A stretch of 11,181 nt of DNA from an uncultured Collinsella sp. Its GTDB lineage: Bacteria; Actinomycetota; Coriobacteriia; Coriobacteriales; Coriobacteriaceae. Under the pieces are notes generated by a model. It was not told where the DNA came from and searched no databases. It saw only the letters and a list, made by a program, of their open reading frames with translations. Below are positions 1 to 5,114 of this stretch, piece by piece (position 1 is the stretch's first letter; every line of letters begins with the position of its first letter). A program made the translations under genes and the position numbers. The stretch lies in assembly GCA_900752545.1 (NCBI GenBank), contig CAADVS010000079.1, positions 1 through 11,181 on the forward strand, given 5' to 3'.

Positions 1-350
1 ACGCCACCGCCGAGGGCGAGCCCGTGGGCGCACCGAGCGCCAAGACCGGCACGTTCGACACCGGTGCCGCGGCAGCTGCGGCCGAAAAGCCCAAGTCGAG
101 CGGTCAGCCCAATGGCCTTTCCAATGCCGAGCGCCAGAAGCTCCGTCGCGAGGTGAGCTCGCTCGAGCGCAAGATGGAAACGCAGCGCGCTCGCGTGGAG
201 GAGGCCGAGGCCGCGATGGCCCAGGTCGACCCCACCAATTACACGGCCCTTGGCGAGCAACAGGCAAAGATCGACGAGGCCCATGCCGCTATGGACGAGC
301 TGGAGATGGCGTGGCTCGAGGCGAGTGAAAAGCTCGAGGGCGAGGAGTAG
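1..350 (+). CDS. ABC-F family ATPase, C-terminal end (partial at 5' side)
   Basis: Only the last roughly 115 codons are present; the reading frame is open from base 3 and the true start lies upstream of the window. The visible part is an Ala/Pro/Lys/Ser-rich linker, then a charged helical segment starting at LSNAERQKLRREV and rich in Glu, Lys and Arg to the stop. This matches the C-terminal domain of Uup-like ABC-F proteins (ABC_tran_CTD), a two-helix coiled coil after the second nucleotide-binding domain. ABC-F proteins are soluble ATPases that act on the ribosome rather than in transport. Neither ATPase domain is visible, so the call rests on this tail alone. The gene ends 6 bases before the HAD gene, so the two are probably cotranscribed. 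Confidence 0.72.
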   Translation, partial: ATAEGEPVGAPSAKTGTFDTGAAAAAAEKPKSSGQPNGLSNAERQKLRREVSSLERKMETQRARVEEAEAAMAQVDPTNYTALGEQQAKIDEAHAAMDELEMAWLEASEKLEGEE

Positions 351-356
351 GCGAGG

Positions 357-1127
357 ATGATCAAGGCCGCATTTTTCGATATCGATGGCACGTTGCTGAG
401 CTTTAAGACGCACCGGATTCCGGCGTCGGCGCAGCAGGTGCTCGACAGCTTTCACAAGCGGGGGATCGCATGCGTCATCGCCACGGGTCGCCCGACCTAC
501 CAGATGCCCGATTGGCTGTTCGATTTGGGATGGGATGCGTACATTACGCTTTCGGGCCAGCACTGTTTTGATGCCGAGGGCGTCTACCGCAGCTGCCCGA
601 TCGATCCGAACGACGTCGCGGCGATTGTGGACCAGGTGGCGCAGGGGCGCTACGACTCGCTGTGCATGCAGGGCGAGAACTCGTTTGTGAACCGCCTGTC
701 CGAGCGCGTGGTGACGGCCGGTAGCAACGCGGGAATCGTTTACCACGAGGAGCCGTTTGAGCACGCCTTTGACGCGCCGGTCTACCAGTTCTGCGCCTTT
801 GTGGATCCGGCCGACGAACATATTGTGACCGACGCGGTGTCGCATTCGCTCACTACGCGATGGTGTGATTTGTTCTGCGACATTATCCCTGCCAACGGCG
901 GTAAGGACCTGGGCGTGGCAGCGACGCTGGAGCGCCTGGGCATCGATGCGAGCGAGGCGATCGCCTTTGGCGACGGCGAGAACGACCTGTCGATGTTTTC
1001 CGCCGTGGGTACAAGCGTGGCCATGGGCAACGCGCAGGACACGGTGAAGGCCGCGGCGACCTACGTTACGACCGCCGTGGACGATGACGGTATCTACAAC
1101 GCCGCCAAGCACTTTGGGCTGCTATAG
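357..1127 (+). CDS. Cof-type HAD-IIB family phosphatase
   Basis: A 256-residue soluble hydrolase of the haloacid dehalogenase superfamily, expected to remove phosphate from a sugar phosphate, nucleotide or similar small molecule; the substrate cannot be read from sequence. All four HAD motifs are visible: the nucleophile motif DIDGTLL (D8, D10), motif II with T43 in IATGR, motif III K183 in GGKD, and motif IV GDGEND (D206, D210). The roughly 100 residues between motifs II and III fit the type IIB cap of Cof/YidA proteins, and the length is normal for that family. The ATG at 357 has a GAGGAG ribosome site inside the preceding gene's end, about 9 bases away. With the 6-base gap this suggests translation linked to the ABC-F gene. 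No clear intrinsic terminator follows. Confidence 0.88.
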   Translation: MIKAAFFDIDGTLLSFKTHRIPASAQQVLDSFHKRGIACVIATGRPTYQMPDWLFDLGWDAYITLSGQHCFDAEGVYRSCPIDPNDVAAIVDQVAQGRYDSLCMQGENSFVNRLSERVVTAGSNAGIVYHEEPFEHAFDAPVYQFCAFVDPADEHIVTDAVSHSLTTRWCDLFCDIIPANGGKDLGVAATLERLGIDASEAIAFGDGENDLSMFSAVGTSVAMGNAQDTVKAAATYVTTAVDDDGIYNAAKHFGLL

Positions 1128-1171
1128 CTGAGGATTCGGCACTTAGGGACGTTCCTTTTCTGCCGGCAGCT

Positions 1172-1199
1172 GGGGACACTCCTTGCGGGGCGTGTCCCC
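1172..1199. repeat. Palindromic intergenic repeat (GGGGACAC / GTGTCCCC)
   Basis: Eight-base perfect arms (1172-1179 and 1192-1199) enclose a 12-base loop. It lies 45 bases after the HAD gene in the gap before the DtxR-type gene. No T-run follows on the plus strand, so intrinsic termination would be weak. The similar GGGACGTTCC wording just before it (1146-1155) looks like part of the same intergenic repeat. The rest of the gap before 1283 shows nothing I can name. Confidence 0.5.
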
Positions 1200-1282
1200 A
1201 TGTTGTGTTCGCCTGGCGCGTTTTGTGAAACACGGTTAACTTTTTAAACAACGTAGTAAGACATGGGCAACTTTTGCGGTAA

Positions 1283-1314
1283 AGTAAGCCAAGGAAAGTA
1301 TCCAAAGGCTAACT
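1283..1314. promoter_or_regulatory. Imperfect inverted repeat upstream of the DtxR-type gene (possible operator)
   Basis: AGTAAGCC at 1283-1290 and GGCTAACT at 1307-1314 form imperfect inverted half-sites (7 of 8 positions pair) about 16 bases apart, ending 24 bases before the start codon at 1339. Read on the minus strand, the right half is AGTTAGCC, which resembles the GTTAGCCT core of known DtxR boxes. Autoregulation is common in this family, so this is a candidate operator, but the match to the full 19-base consensus is poor. I could not assign confident -35 and -10 elements here. Confidence 0.25.
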
Positions 1315-1338
1315 AACAATCATCGCGAAAGGCGGCCC

Positions 1339-1728
1339 ATGGCCCTACGTGAATCTGGAGAAGACTATCTCGAATCTATTTACGTGCTCTCGGAGCGCCA
1401 GGGCGTCGTTCGATCGATTGACGTTGCCGAATACCTGGGCGTAACCAAGGCGAGCGTCTCTAAAGCCATGGCGACGCTGGAGAACAGCGGCTATGTCGAA
1501 ATGGGCAAGCGCGACGTTCATCTGACGGAGCGTGGTCTGGATGTCGCTCGCCAAATGTGGGAGCGCCACTGCTTTTTCGTGCGGTTGCTCGAGGAGGCCG
1601 GTGTTTCGGCGGATGTCGCGTCGCAAGAGGGTTGCCACATGGAGCACTGCCTGAGTGAGGAAAGCTTCGAGAAGCTACGGGCGATGTTGGGCCGGGAAGA
1701 TGTAGCGGGTCCAACAACAGAAGCCTAA
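1339..1728 (+). CDS. DtxR/MntR-family metal-dependent transcriptional repressor (short form)
   Basis: A 129-residue cytoplasmic DNA-binding protein. Residues 1-65 form the winged helix-turn-helix (ESGEDYLESIYVL, then VAEYLGVTKASVSKAMATLE). Residues 66-120 form the metal-binding dimerisation part. Residues matching family metal ligands are present: D9 and E12 at the positions of MntR D8 and E11, H77, and EGCHMEH with C99, E102 and H103 aligned to DtxR C102, E105 and H106. The Cys-x-x-Glu-His pattern is closer to iron-responsive DtxR/IdeR than to MntR, but the short length without an SH3 domain is MntR-like. The metal, Fe2+ or Mn2+, is therefore open. The gene stands alone and converges with the zinc ATPase gene. 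Its targets are not shown by context; a possible box lies before the nitroreductase gene at 10293. Confidence 0.85.
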   Translation: MALRESGEDYLESIYVLSERQGVVRSIDVAEYLGVTKASVSKAMATLENSGYVEMGKRDVHLTERGLDVARQMWERHCFFVRLLEEAGVSADVASQEGCHMEHCLSEESFEKLRAMLGREDVAGPTTEA

Positions 1729-1736
1729 TTGGACCC
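1707..1736. terminator. Hairpin spanning the 3' end of the DtxR-type gene
   Basis: GGGTCCAA (1707-1714) pairs perfectly with TTGGACCC (1729-1736) around a 14-base loop that contains the stop codon. No T-run follows, so it would be a poor Rho-independent terminator by itself. It may instead protect the 3' end, or be chance in GC-rich DNA. Confidence 0.3.
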
Positions 1737-1865
1737 CCAGTAGCGCGGAGTTCACGCAAAGCGCGAACCAGCGACCGGGACGAAAGGTCCTGCCAACTAT
1801 GTCCAACTCAGGCAAGGAACCCCGCCAGCAAGCGATGCCCAAGAACCACCAGCAACGTCGCCGCA

Positions 1866-1992
1866 GGCCGGGACCGGGCTTGGTTTTGAAAACATTCCGC
1901 AGCGCGAGGCCCGCCTTTCCGTTGCTCCGTAGGAGCAGGAAAGACGGGCCTCATGCGCGAGGACGTTTTCAAAACCAAGCCCGGTCCCGGCC
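1866..1992. repeat. 127-base long hairpin / palindromic element between convergent genes
   Basis: Two 55-base arms (1866-1920 and 1938-1992) are inverted copies. The outer 28 bases pair perfectly (1866-1893 with 1965-1992), the next 12 are largely unpaired, and the inner 15 (1906-1920 with 1938-1952) pair with one mismatch. The 17-base centre holds a small hairpin, TGCTCC-GTA-GGAGCA (1923-1937). Each outer arm also contains a small palindrome (GTTTTGAAAAC or GTTTTCAAAAC), so alternative cruciform folds are possible. It lies between the convergent DtxR-type and zinc ATPase genes, 17 bases past the latter's stop. No clear target-site duplication and no T-run are visible. It could be a bidirectional terminator, a REP/MITE-like element, or both. 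The flank 1737-1865 shows no gene I can support. Confidence 0.8.
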
Positions 1993-2008
1993 GGACAGCC
2001 CACGAACG

Positions 2009-3961
2009 CTACAGGTTCTTGACCCCCATCGCGCGCATGGCGTTCAGGATGGCGATGATTGCCACGCCTACGTCGCCGAACACGGCAAGCCACATATTGG
2101 CGATGCCCAGCGCCGCCAGCACAAGGATCAGCAGCTTAATGCCCAGCGCAAAGATGATGTTCTGCCAGACGATCGTCATGGTCTTGCGTGCCACGCGGAT
2201 CGCGCGGGAAATGTTGGACGGCTTGTCGTCCATCAGCACCACGTCGGCAGCTTCAATTGCGGCGTCCGAGCCCATGGCGCCCATGGCGATTCCGACGTCG
2301 GCGCGCGTAAGCACGGGCGCGTCGTTGATACCGTCGCCGACAAAGGCGAGCTTGCCCTTGCCCGATTCGGCTGCCAGCAGCGCTTCAACACGCTCGACCT
2401 TGTCGCCCGGCAGCAGCTGCGCGTGGAACTCGTCGAGCCCCAGCCGCTTGGCCACCGCAGCAGCCACTTCCTCGCGGTCGCCCGTGAGCATGACGGTGCG
2501 CTTGACGCCGGCGGCGTGCAGGTCGCGGATCGTCTGCTCGGCATCGGCCTTTATGGTGTCGGCAATTACAATGTGGCCGGCATAGATGCCATCGACTAGC
2601 ACGTGGAGGATGGTGCCGACGACCTCGCAATCGGGCGCTTCGACTCCGGCCGCGGCGAGCATCTTTGCGTTGCCAACGACGACGTGCTTGCCGTCGATGG
2701 TTGCCGTCACGCCATGGCCCGCGTCGTTGGTGGAGTCGCTTACGCGCTTGGGGTCGACCTCGCCCTGGTAGGCGACACGTACGGACTGCGCGATGGGGTG
2801 ATCGGAGAACGACTCAGCAAGGGCTGCGACTTCGAGCAACGACTGCTCGGTATAGCCGGCCTCGGGGTGTACCGCGACCACCGAGAACGTGCCGTTGGTG
2901 AGGGTGCCCGTCTTGTCAAAGACGACGGTGTCCACGTCGGCGAGCGTCTCGAGGTAGTTAGAACCCTTGATGAGAACGCCCAGCTTGGACGCGCCGCCGA
3001 TGCCGCCAAAGAAGCTCAGCGGCACGCTGATCACGAGCGCGCACGGGCAGCTGACGACCAGGAAGGTCAGGCCGCGCAGGATCCAGTCGGACCAGGCGCC
3101 GGTGACCAAGCCGCCGCCGAGCGCGAGTACCGCGGCAGCGCCGGTGACGGCGGGCGTGTAGATGCGGGCAAAGCGCGTGATGAAGTTCTCGGTGCGCGCC
3201 TTCTTTTCGCTGGCGTTTTCTACGAGCTCCAGGACGCGCGCGACGGTGGACTCGCCAAAGGGCTTGGTGGTGCGCACGTGGATGAGCCCCGTCATGTTGA
3301 TGCAGCCGCTGATGATATCGTCTCCGGTTTTGGCCGGGCGGGGGACCGACTCACCGGTAAGGGCGGCGGTGTCGAGCTGGGTTTCGCCTTCGACGATGAC
3401 GCCGTCGATGGGCACGCGCTCGCCGGGCTTGACCACGATGACGGTGCCGACGGCGATGTCATCGGGGAAGACCTGTTCGAGTGTGCCGTCGGGTTGTTCG
3501 ACGTTGGCGTAGTCGGGTGCGATGTCCATCATGGCGCTGATCGATTTACGGCTCTTGCCCACGGCGTATGCCTGGAACAGCTCGCCGACCTGGTAGAACA
3601 GCATGACGGCGGCGCCTTCGGCCATGTGCGGATCGGTGTCGGGGAAGAGCACCATGGCAAACGCGCCGATGGTCGCGACGGCCATGAGGAAGCTCTCGTC
3701 GAAGGCCTTGCCGCGGCGGATGTTATTGAATGCCTTTTGCAGTACGTCGTAGCCGGCAATCAAAAACGGCACGAGGAACAGCACAAAGCTGGCGTAGATG
3801 TCGCCCGGGGTGCCGAATGCGGCAGTGAGGGTGCCGAGCTCATCGAGGGCGTACACCACGGCAAAAATGCCCAGCGCTACCAGGATGCGGTTGCGCTTAT
3901 GCTCGAGTGACTCTTTTTTCTTGCGCTTCTTCTTTTTCTTCTTGGGGTCGGCGGTGGCCAT
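2009..3961 (-). CDS. zntA: P1B-2-type Zn2+/Cd2+/Pb2+-exporting ATPase without N-terminal HMA domain
   Basis: A 650-residue inner-membrane pump that uses ATP to export zinc, cadmium or lead. Seen in order: a basic N-tail (15 Lys or Arg in residues 7-24), about eight membrane helices, the actuator motif TGES (202-205), the metal-site CPC (305-307) in helix 6, the phosphorylation motif DKTGT (349-353), the nucleotide-site SDHP (386-389), and GDGIND (542-547). K609 in helix 7 and D630 in helix 8 sit where ZntA has K693 and D714, the P1B-2 signature, which argues against a copper pump. Unlike typical ZntA/CadA, it has no N-terminal HMA domain; a separate HMA protein is encoded just upstream. I chose the ATG at 3961, with GGAGG 9 bases upstream. 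The frame is open further up, but that stretch covers the operator and the HMA gene in another frame. Confidence 0.93.
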   Translation of the reverse strand: MATADPKKKKKKRKKKESLEHKRNRILVALGIFAVVYALDELGTLTAAFGTPGDIYASFVLFLVPFLIAGYDVLQKAFNNIRRGKAFDESFLMAVATIGAFAMVLFPDTDPHMAEGAAVMLFYQVGELFQAYAVGKSRKSISAMMDIAPDYANVEQPDGTLEQVFPDDIAVGTVIVVKPGERVPIDGVIVEGETQLDTAALTGESVPRPAKTGDDIISGCINMTGLIHVRTTKPFGESTVARVLELVENASEKKARTENFITRFARIYTPAVTGAAAVLALGGGLVTGAWSDWILRGLTFLVVSCPCALVISVPLSFFGGIGGASKLGVLIKGSNYLETLADVDTVVFDKTGTLTNGTFSVVAVHPEAGYTEQSLLEVAALAESFSDHPIAQSVRVAYQGEVDPKRVSDSTNDAGHGVTATIDGKHVVVGNAKMLAAAGVEAPDCEVVGTILHVLVDGIYAGHIVIADTIKADAEQTIRDLHAAGVKRTVMLTGDREEVAAAVAKRLGLDEFHAQLLPGDKVERVEALLAAESGKGKLAFVGDGINDAPVLTRADVGIAMGAMGSDAAIEAADVVLMDDKPSNISRAIRVARKTMTIVWQNIIFALGIKLLILVLAALGIANMWLAVFGDVGVAIIAILNAMRAMGVKNL

Positions 3962-3983
3962 GACTCGTATCCTCCCATTTGAA

Positions 3984-4005
3984 TGTATGAACACTCGCTC
4001 ATACA
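3984..4005 (-). promoter_or_regulatory. ArsR/SmtB-type operator upstream of the zinc ATPase gene
   Basis: Perfect 7-base arms, TGTATGA and TCATACA, surround an 8-base centre. The core TATGAACA-N2-CGCTCATA matches both sites at the ArsR gene except for the two central bases. Its near edge is 22 bases above the ATPase start, so it overlaps the probable promoter. On the minus strand TACATT lies at the position the -10 box has relative to the operator at the ArsR promoter, but no good -35 is visible. Bound repressor would block this promoter until zinc releases it. Confidence 0.8.
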
Positions 4006-4017
4006 ATTTCGCGAGCA

Positions 4018-4040
4018 AAGGCCGCGGCAAGCGCGGCCTT
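4018..4040 (-). terminator. GC-rich hairpin after the HMA gene (weak terminator or attenuator)
   Basis: A perfect 9-base stem, AAGGCCGCG (4018-4026) with CGCGGCCTT (4032-4040), around a 5-base loop, 21 bases beyond the HMA gene's stop on the minus strand. Only CCTTT closes the stem, so termination is likely partial. It separates ArsR-HMA transcription from the ATPase, which has its own operator. Confidence 0.5.
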
Positions 4041-4061
4041 GCGGGTTGGCGTAAACCTGGG

Positions 4062-4280
4062 CTAGAGAATGATCTCGCAGTCCGGCTCGGCGTCGGCGGT
4101 GAACTCCACAACGCGGTCGAGGACCTCGTCGAACTCGGCTTCATCGGCCTCGAGCGTTAGCTTCTGGGTCATAAAGTTGACCGAAACGGACTTGACGCCC
4201 TCGAGCTTGGCCAGCTCGTCCTGAAGCTTACGCGCGCAGTTGGCGCAGTCGATCTCATCGAGCTTAAACTGCTTTTTCAT
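4062..4280 (-). CDS. Stand-alone heavy-metal-associated (HMA) domain protein, probable zinc carrier for the ATPase
   Basis: A 72-residue cytoplasmic protein that is essentially one HMA fold. The metal-binding loop IDCANCARKL supplies C12 and C15; the aspartate before the first Cys (DCANC) is typical of Zn/Cd-type HMA domains of CadA/ZntA, whereas copper carriers usually have MTCxxC. The strand pattern VKSVSVNFMTQKLTLEAD fits the fold. The C-terminal EPDCEIIL resembles the segment that follows HMA domains in CadA but has an extra Cys at 68. The second half is strongly acidic (residues 44-70). The gene lies between the zinc repressor and a zinc ATPase that lacks this domain, so it probably hands metal to the pump or buffers zinc. 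A ribosome site (AAAGGAA) precedes the ATG at 4280. No operator is visible in the 63 bases before it, so it is likely cotranscribed with arsR. Confidence 0.9.
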   Translation of the reverse strand: MKKQFKLDEIDCANCARKLQDELAKLEGVKSVSVNFMTQKLTLEADEAEFDEVLDRVVEFTADAEPDCEIIL

Positions 4281-4343
4281 GGTGGGTTCCTTTCCCTGTA
4301 TTTGCGGCTTGGGTGCAGGCCGCGCTGGTACCGTGGTTAGTCG

Positions 4344-4694
4344 CTATTCGCAGATGTGGCTCATGCCCTGGTTGAGCATGGTGTAGACGTGGTCGTCGGC
4401 GAGCGAGTATAGGATATTGCGCCCGTCGCGCCGGAATTTAACCAGGTGCGACTGCTTGAGTGTACGCAGCTGGTGCGACACCGCGGACTGCGAGGTTTCG
4501 GTCGCTTCGGCGATGTCTGCCACGCAGAGCTCGCGGCCCATGAGAGCATAGAGGATCTTGATGCGCGTGGTGTCGCTGAAGACCTTGAACAGGTCGGCGA
4601 GGTCGTAGAGAAGCTCCTCGGGCGAGCAGGTGGTGGGGATCGCGGGTTCGGTGGCCTCGATGTCGGGTTTCGTTTCATCAACGCGGATGCTCAT
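4344..4694 (-). CDS. ArsR/SmtB-family zinc-responsive repressor
   Basis: A 116-residue winged-helix repressor. The helix-turn-helix is ELCVADIAEATETSQSAVSH (55-74), followed by LRTLKQSHLVKFRRDGRNILYSL with the wing. The C-terminal helix carries D100-x-H102 and H113-x2-E116, the exact spacing of the alpha-5 zinc site of SmtB (D104, H106, H117, E120), so zinc is the expected inducer. The alpha-3 helix has only one Cys (C57) where CadC has CxC, which argues against a CadC-type cadmium/lead site; C23 is another isolated Cys. The ATG at 4694 has AAAGGA about 8 bases upstream. It is the first gene of the efflux module and is very likely autoregulated through the paired operators in its promoter. 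Confidence 0.93.
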   Translation of the reverse strand: MSIRVDETKPDIEATEPAIPTTCSPEELLYDLADLFKVFSDTTRIKILYALMGRELCVADIAEATETSQSAVSHQLRTLKQSHLVKFRRDGRNILYSLADDHVYTMLNQGMSHICE

Positions 4695-4707
4695 TGCAAT
4701 ATCCTTT

Positions 4708-4730
4708 CATATGAACATGCGCTCATATAA
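4708..4730 (-). promoter_or_regulatory. ArsR operator O2, between transcription start and start codon of arsR
   Basis: A 23-base site with ATATGA/TCATAT arms and the core TATGAACA-TG-CGCTCATA. It is an exact inverted copy of the site at 4742-4764, with 11 bases between them. It lies just downstream of the predicted transcription start and ends 13 bases from the start codon. Confidence 0.85.
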
Positions 4731-4740
4731 CTTAGCTCTA

Positions 4741-4768
4741 ATTATATGAGCGCATGTTCATATGTCAA
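4741..4768 (-). promoter_or_regulatory. Strong sigma-70-type promoter of arsR with the operator filling its spacer
   Basis: On the minus strand a perfect -35 TTGACA (4763-4768) and perfect -10 TATAAT (4741-4746) are separated by 16 bases. The spacer is occupied by the operator core. Transcription should start near 4734. Because both boxes are consensus, expression would be high without repressor, consistent with tight zinc control. Confidence 0.88.
4742..4764 (-). promoter_or_regulatory. ArsR operator O1, within the arsR promoter
   Basis: A 23-base exact inverted copy of the 4708-4730 site. It overlaps the ends of the -35 and -10 boxes, so repressor and RNA polymerase cannot both bind. Centre-to-centre distance to the second site is 34 bases, allowing two dimers to bind side by side. 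Confidence 0.88.
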
Positions 4769-4850
4769 TAACGTTCAGGTAATTCGTTGTACAAAATGAT
4801 GGGGAATAGTGGACGAGATCCCGGACTGAGCGTTTTTTGATAGTCGATGC

Positions 4851-5105
4851 CAAGGTGGGTACCCTCGTGCCGTGCAAAAAATGGAGTATTCTGCAACTAT
4901 AGGGGGTCCGCTAATTTATTGCAGGTCATATAATGCAGTTCAAGAGTTATCTTAGGGTGTTAATCCGATGAGTTCTTCCTCAAATGTTGCCTAATGCTCT
5001 CACGCAAGAGTGATTTCGCTTCACATTTGGATCCACTCGAGGGTGATAGACACCCGACCCTGCTGAATACTCGCAATTTTGCACGTCGCTAGGGTACCCA
5101 CCTTG
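4851..5105. repeat. 255-base segment bounded by imperfect inverted repeats (MITE-like or paired intergenic repeats)
   Basis: CAAGGTGGGTACCCT at 4851-4865 recurs inverted at 5091-5105 without mismatch. Moving inward, both ends share CGTGCAAAA, then GAGTATTC and GCA at equal spacing, giving imperfect inverted ends of about 46 bases. The interior (about 4897-5059) has small hairpins such as GGGTG-ATAGA-CACCC (5041-5055) and no gene I can support. No target-site duplication is evident. It begins 10 bases past the nuclease-like gene's stop. In one frame both ends encode similar peptides (KVGTL-x2-CK-x2-SI), so they could be remnants of a repeated coding sequence. The remainder of the 4769-5114 gap (4769-4850) shows nothing recognisable. 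Confidence 0.65.
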
Positions 5106-5114
5106 TTAGCCGGC

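Noticed and set aside
1737..1865. Possible structured RNA or riboswitch after the DtxR-type gene
   Set aside because: I compared by eye with cobalamin, TPP, FMN and SRP RNA cores and found no convincing conserved boxes. No covariance search could be run.
1799..2599. Plus-strand open frame running through the 127-base hairpin into the ATPase gene
   Set aside because: It crosses a palindromic element and continues antisense to the ATPase. The low-complexity Arg, His and Gln-rich product has no recognised motif.
2603..3910. Long plus-strand open frame of 435 codons opposite the zinc ATPase gene
   Set aside because: It is antisense to a gene with every P1B-ATPase motif intact. Its composition (Asp, Gly, His, Val rich) is that of a reverse-complement shadow in GC-rich DNA, and no domain is recognisable.
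3962..4144. Upstream extension of the ATPase gene to a start at 4144
   Set aside because: It would run through the HMA gene in another frame, the hairpin and the operator. The ATG at 3961 has a clear GGAGG site, and the extension looks non-coding.
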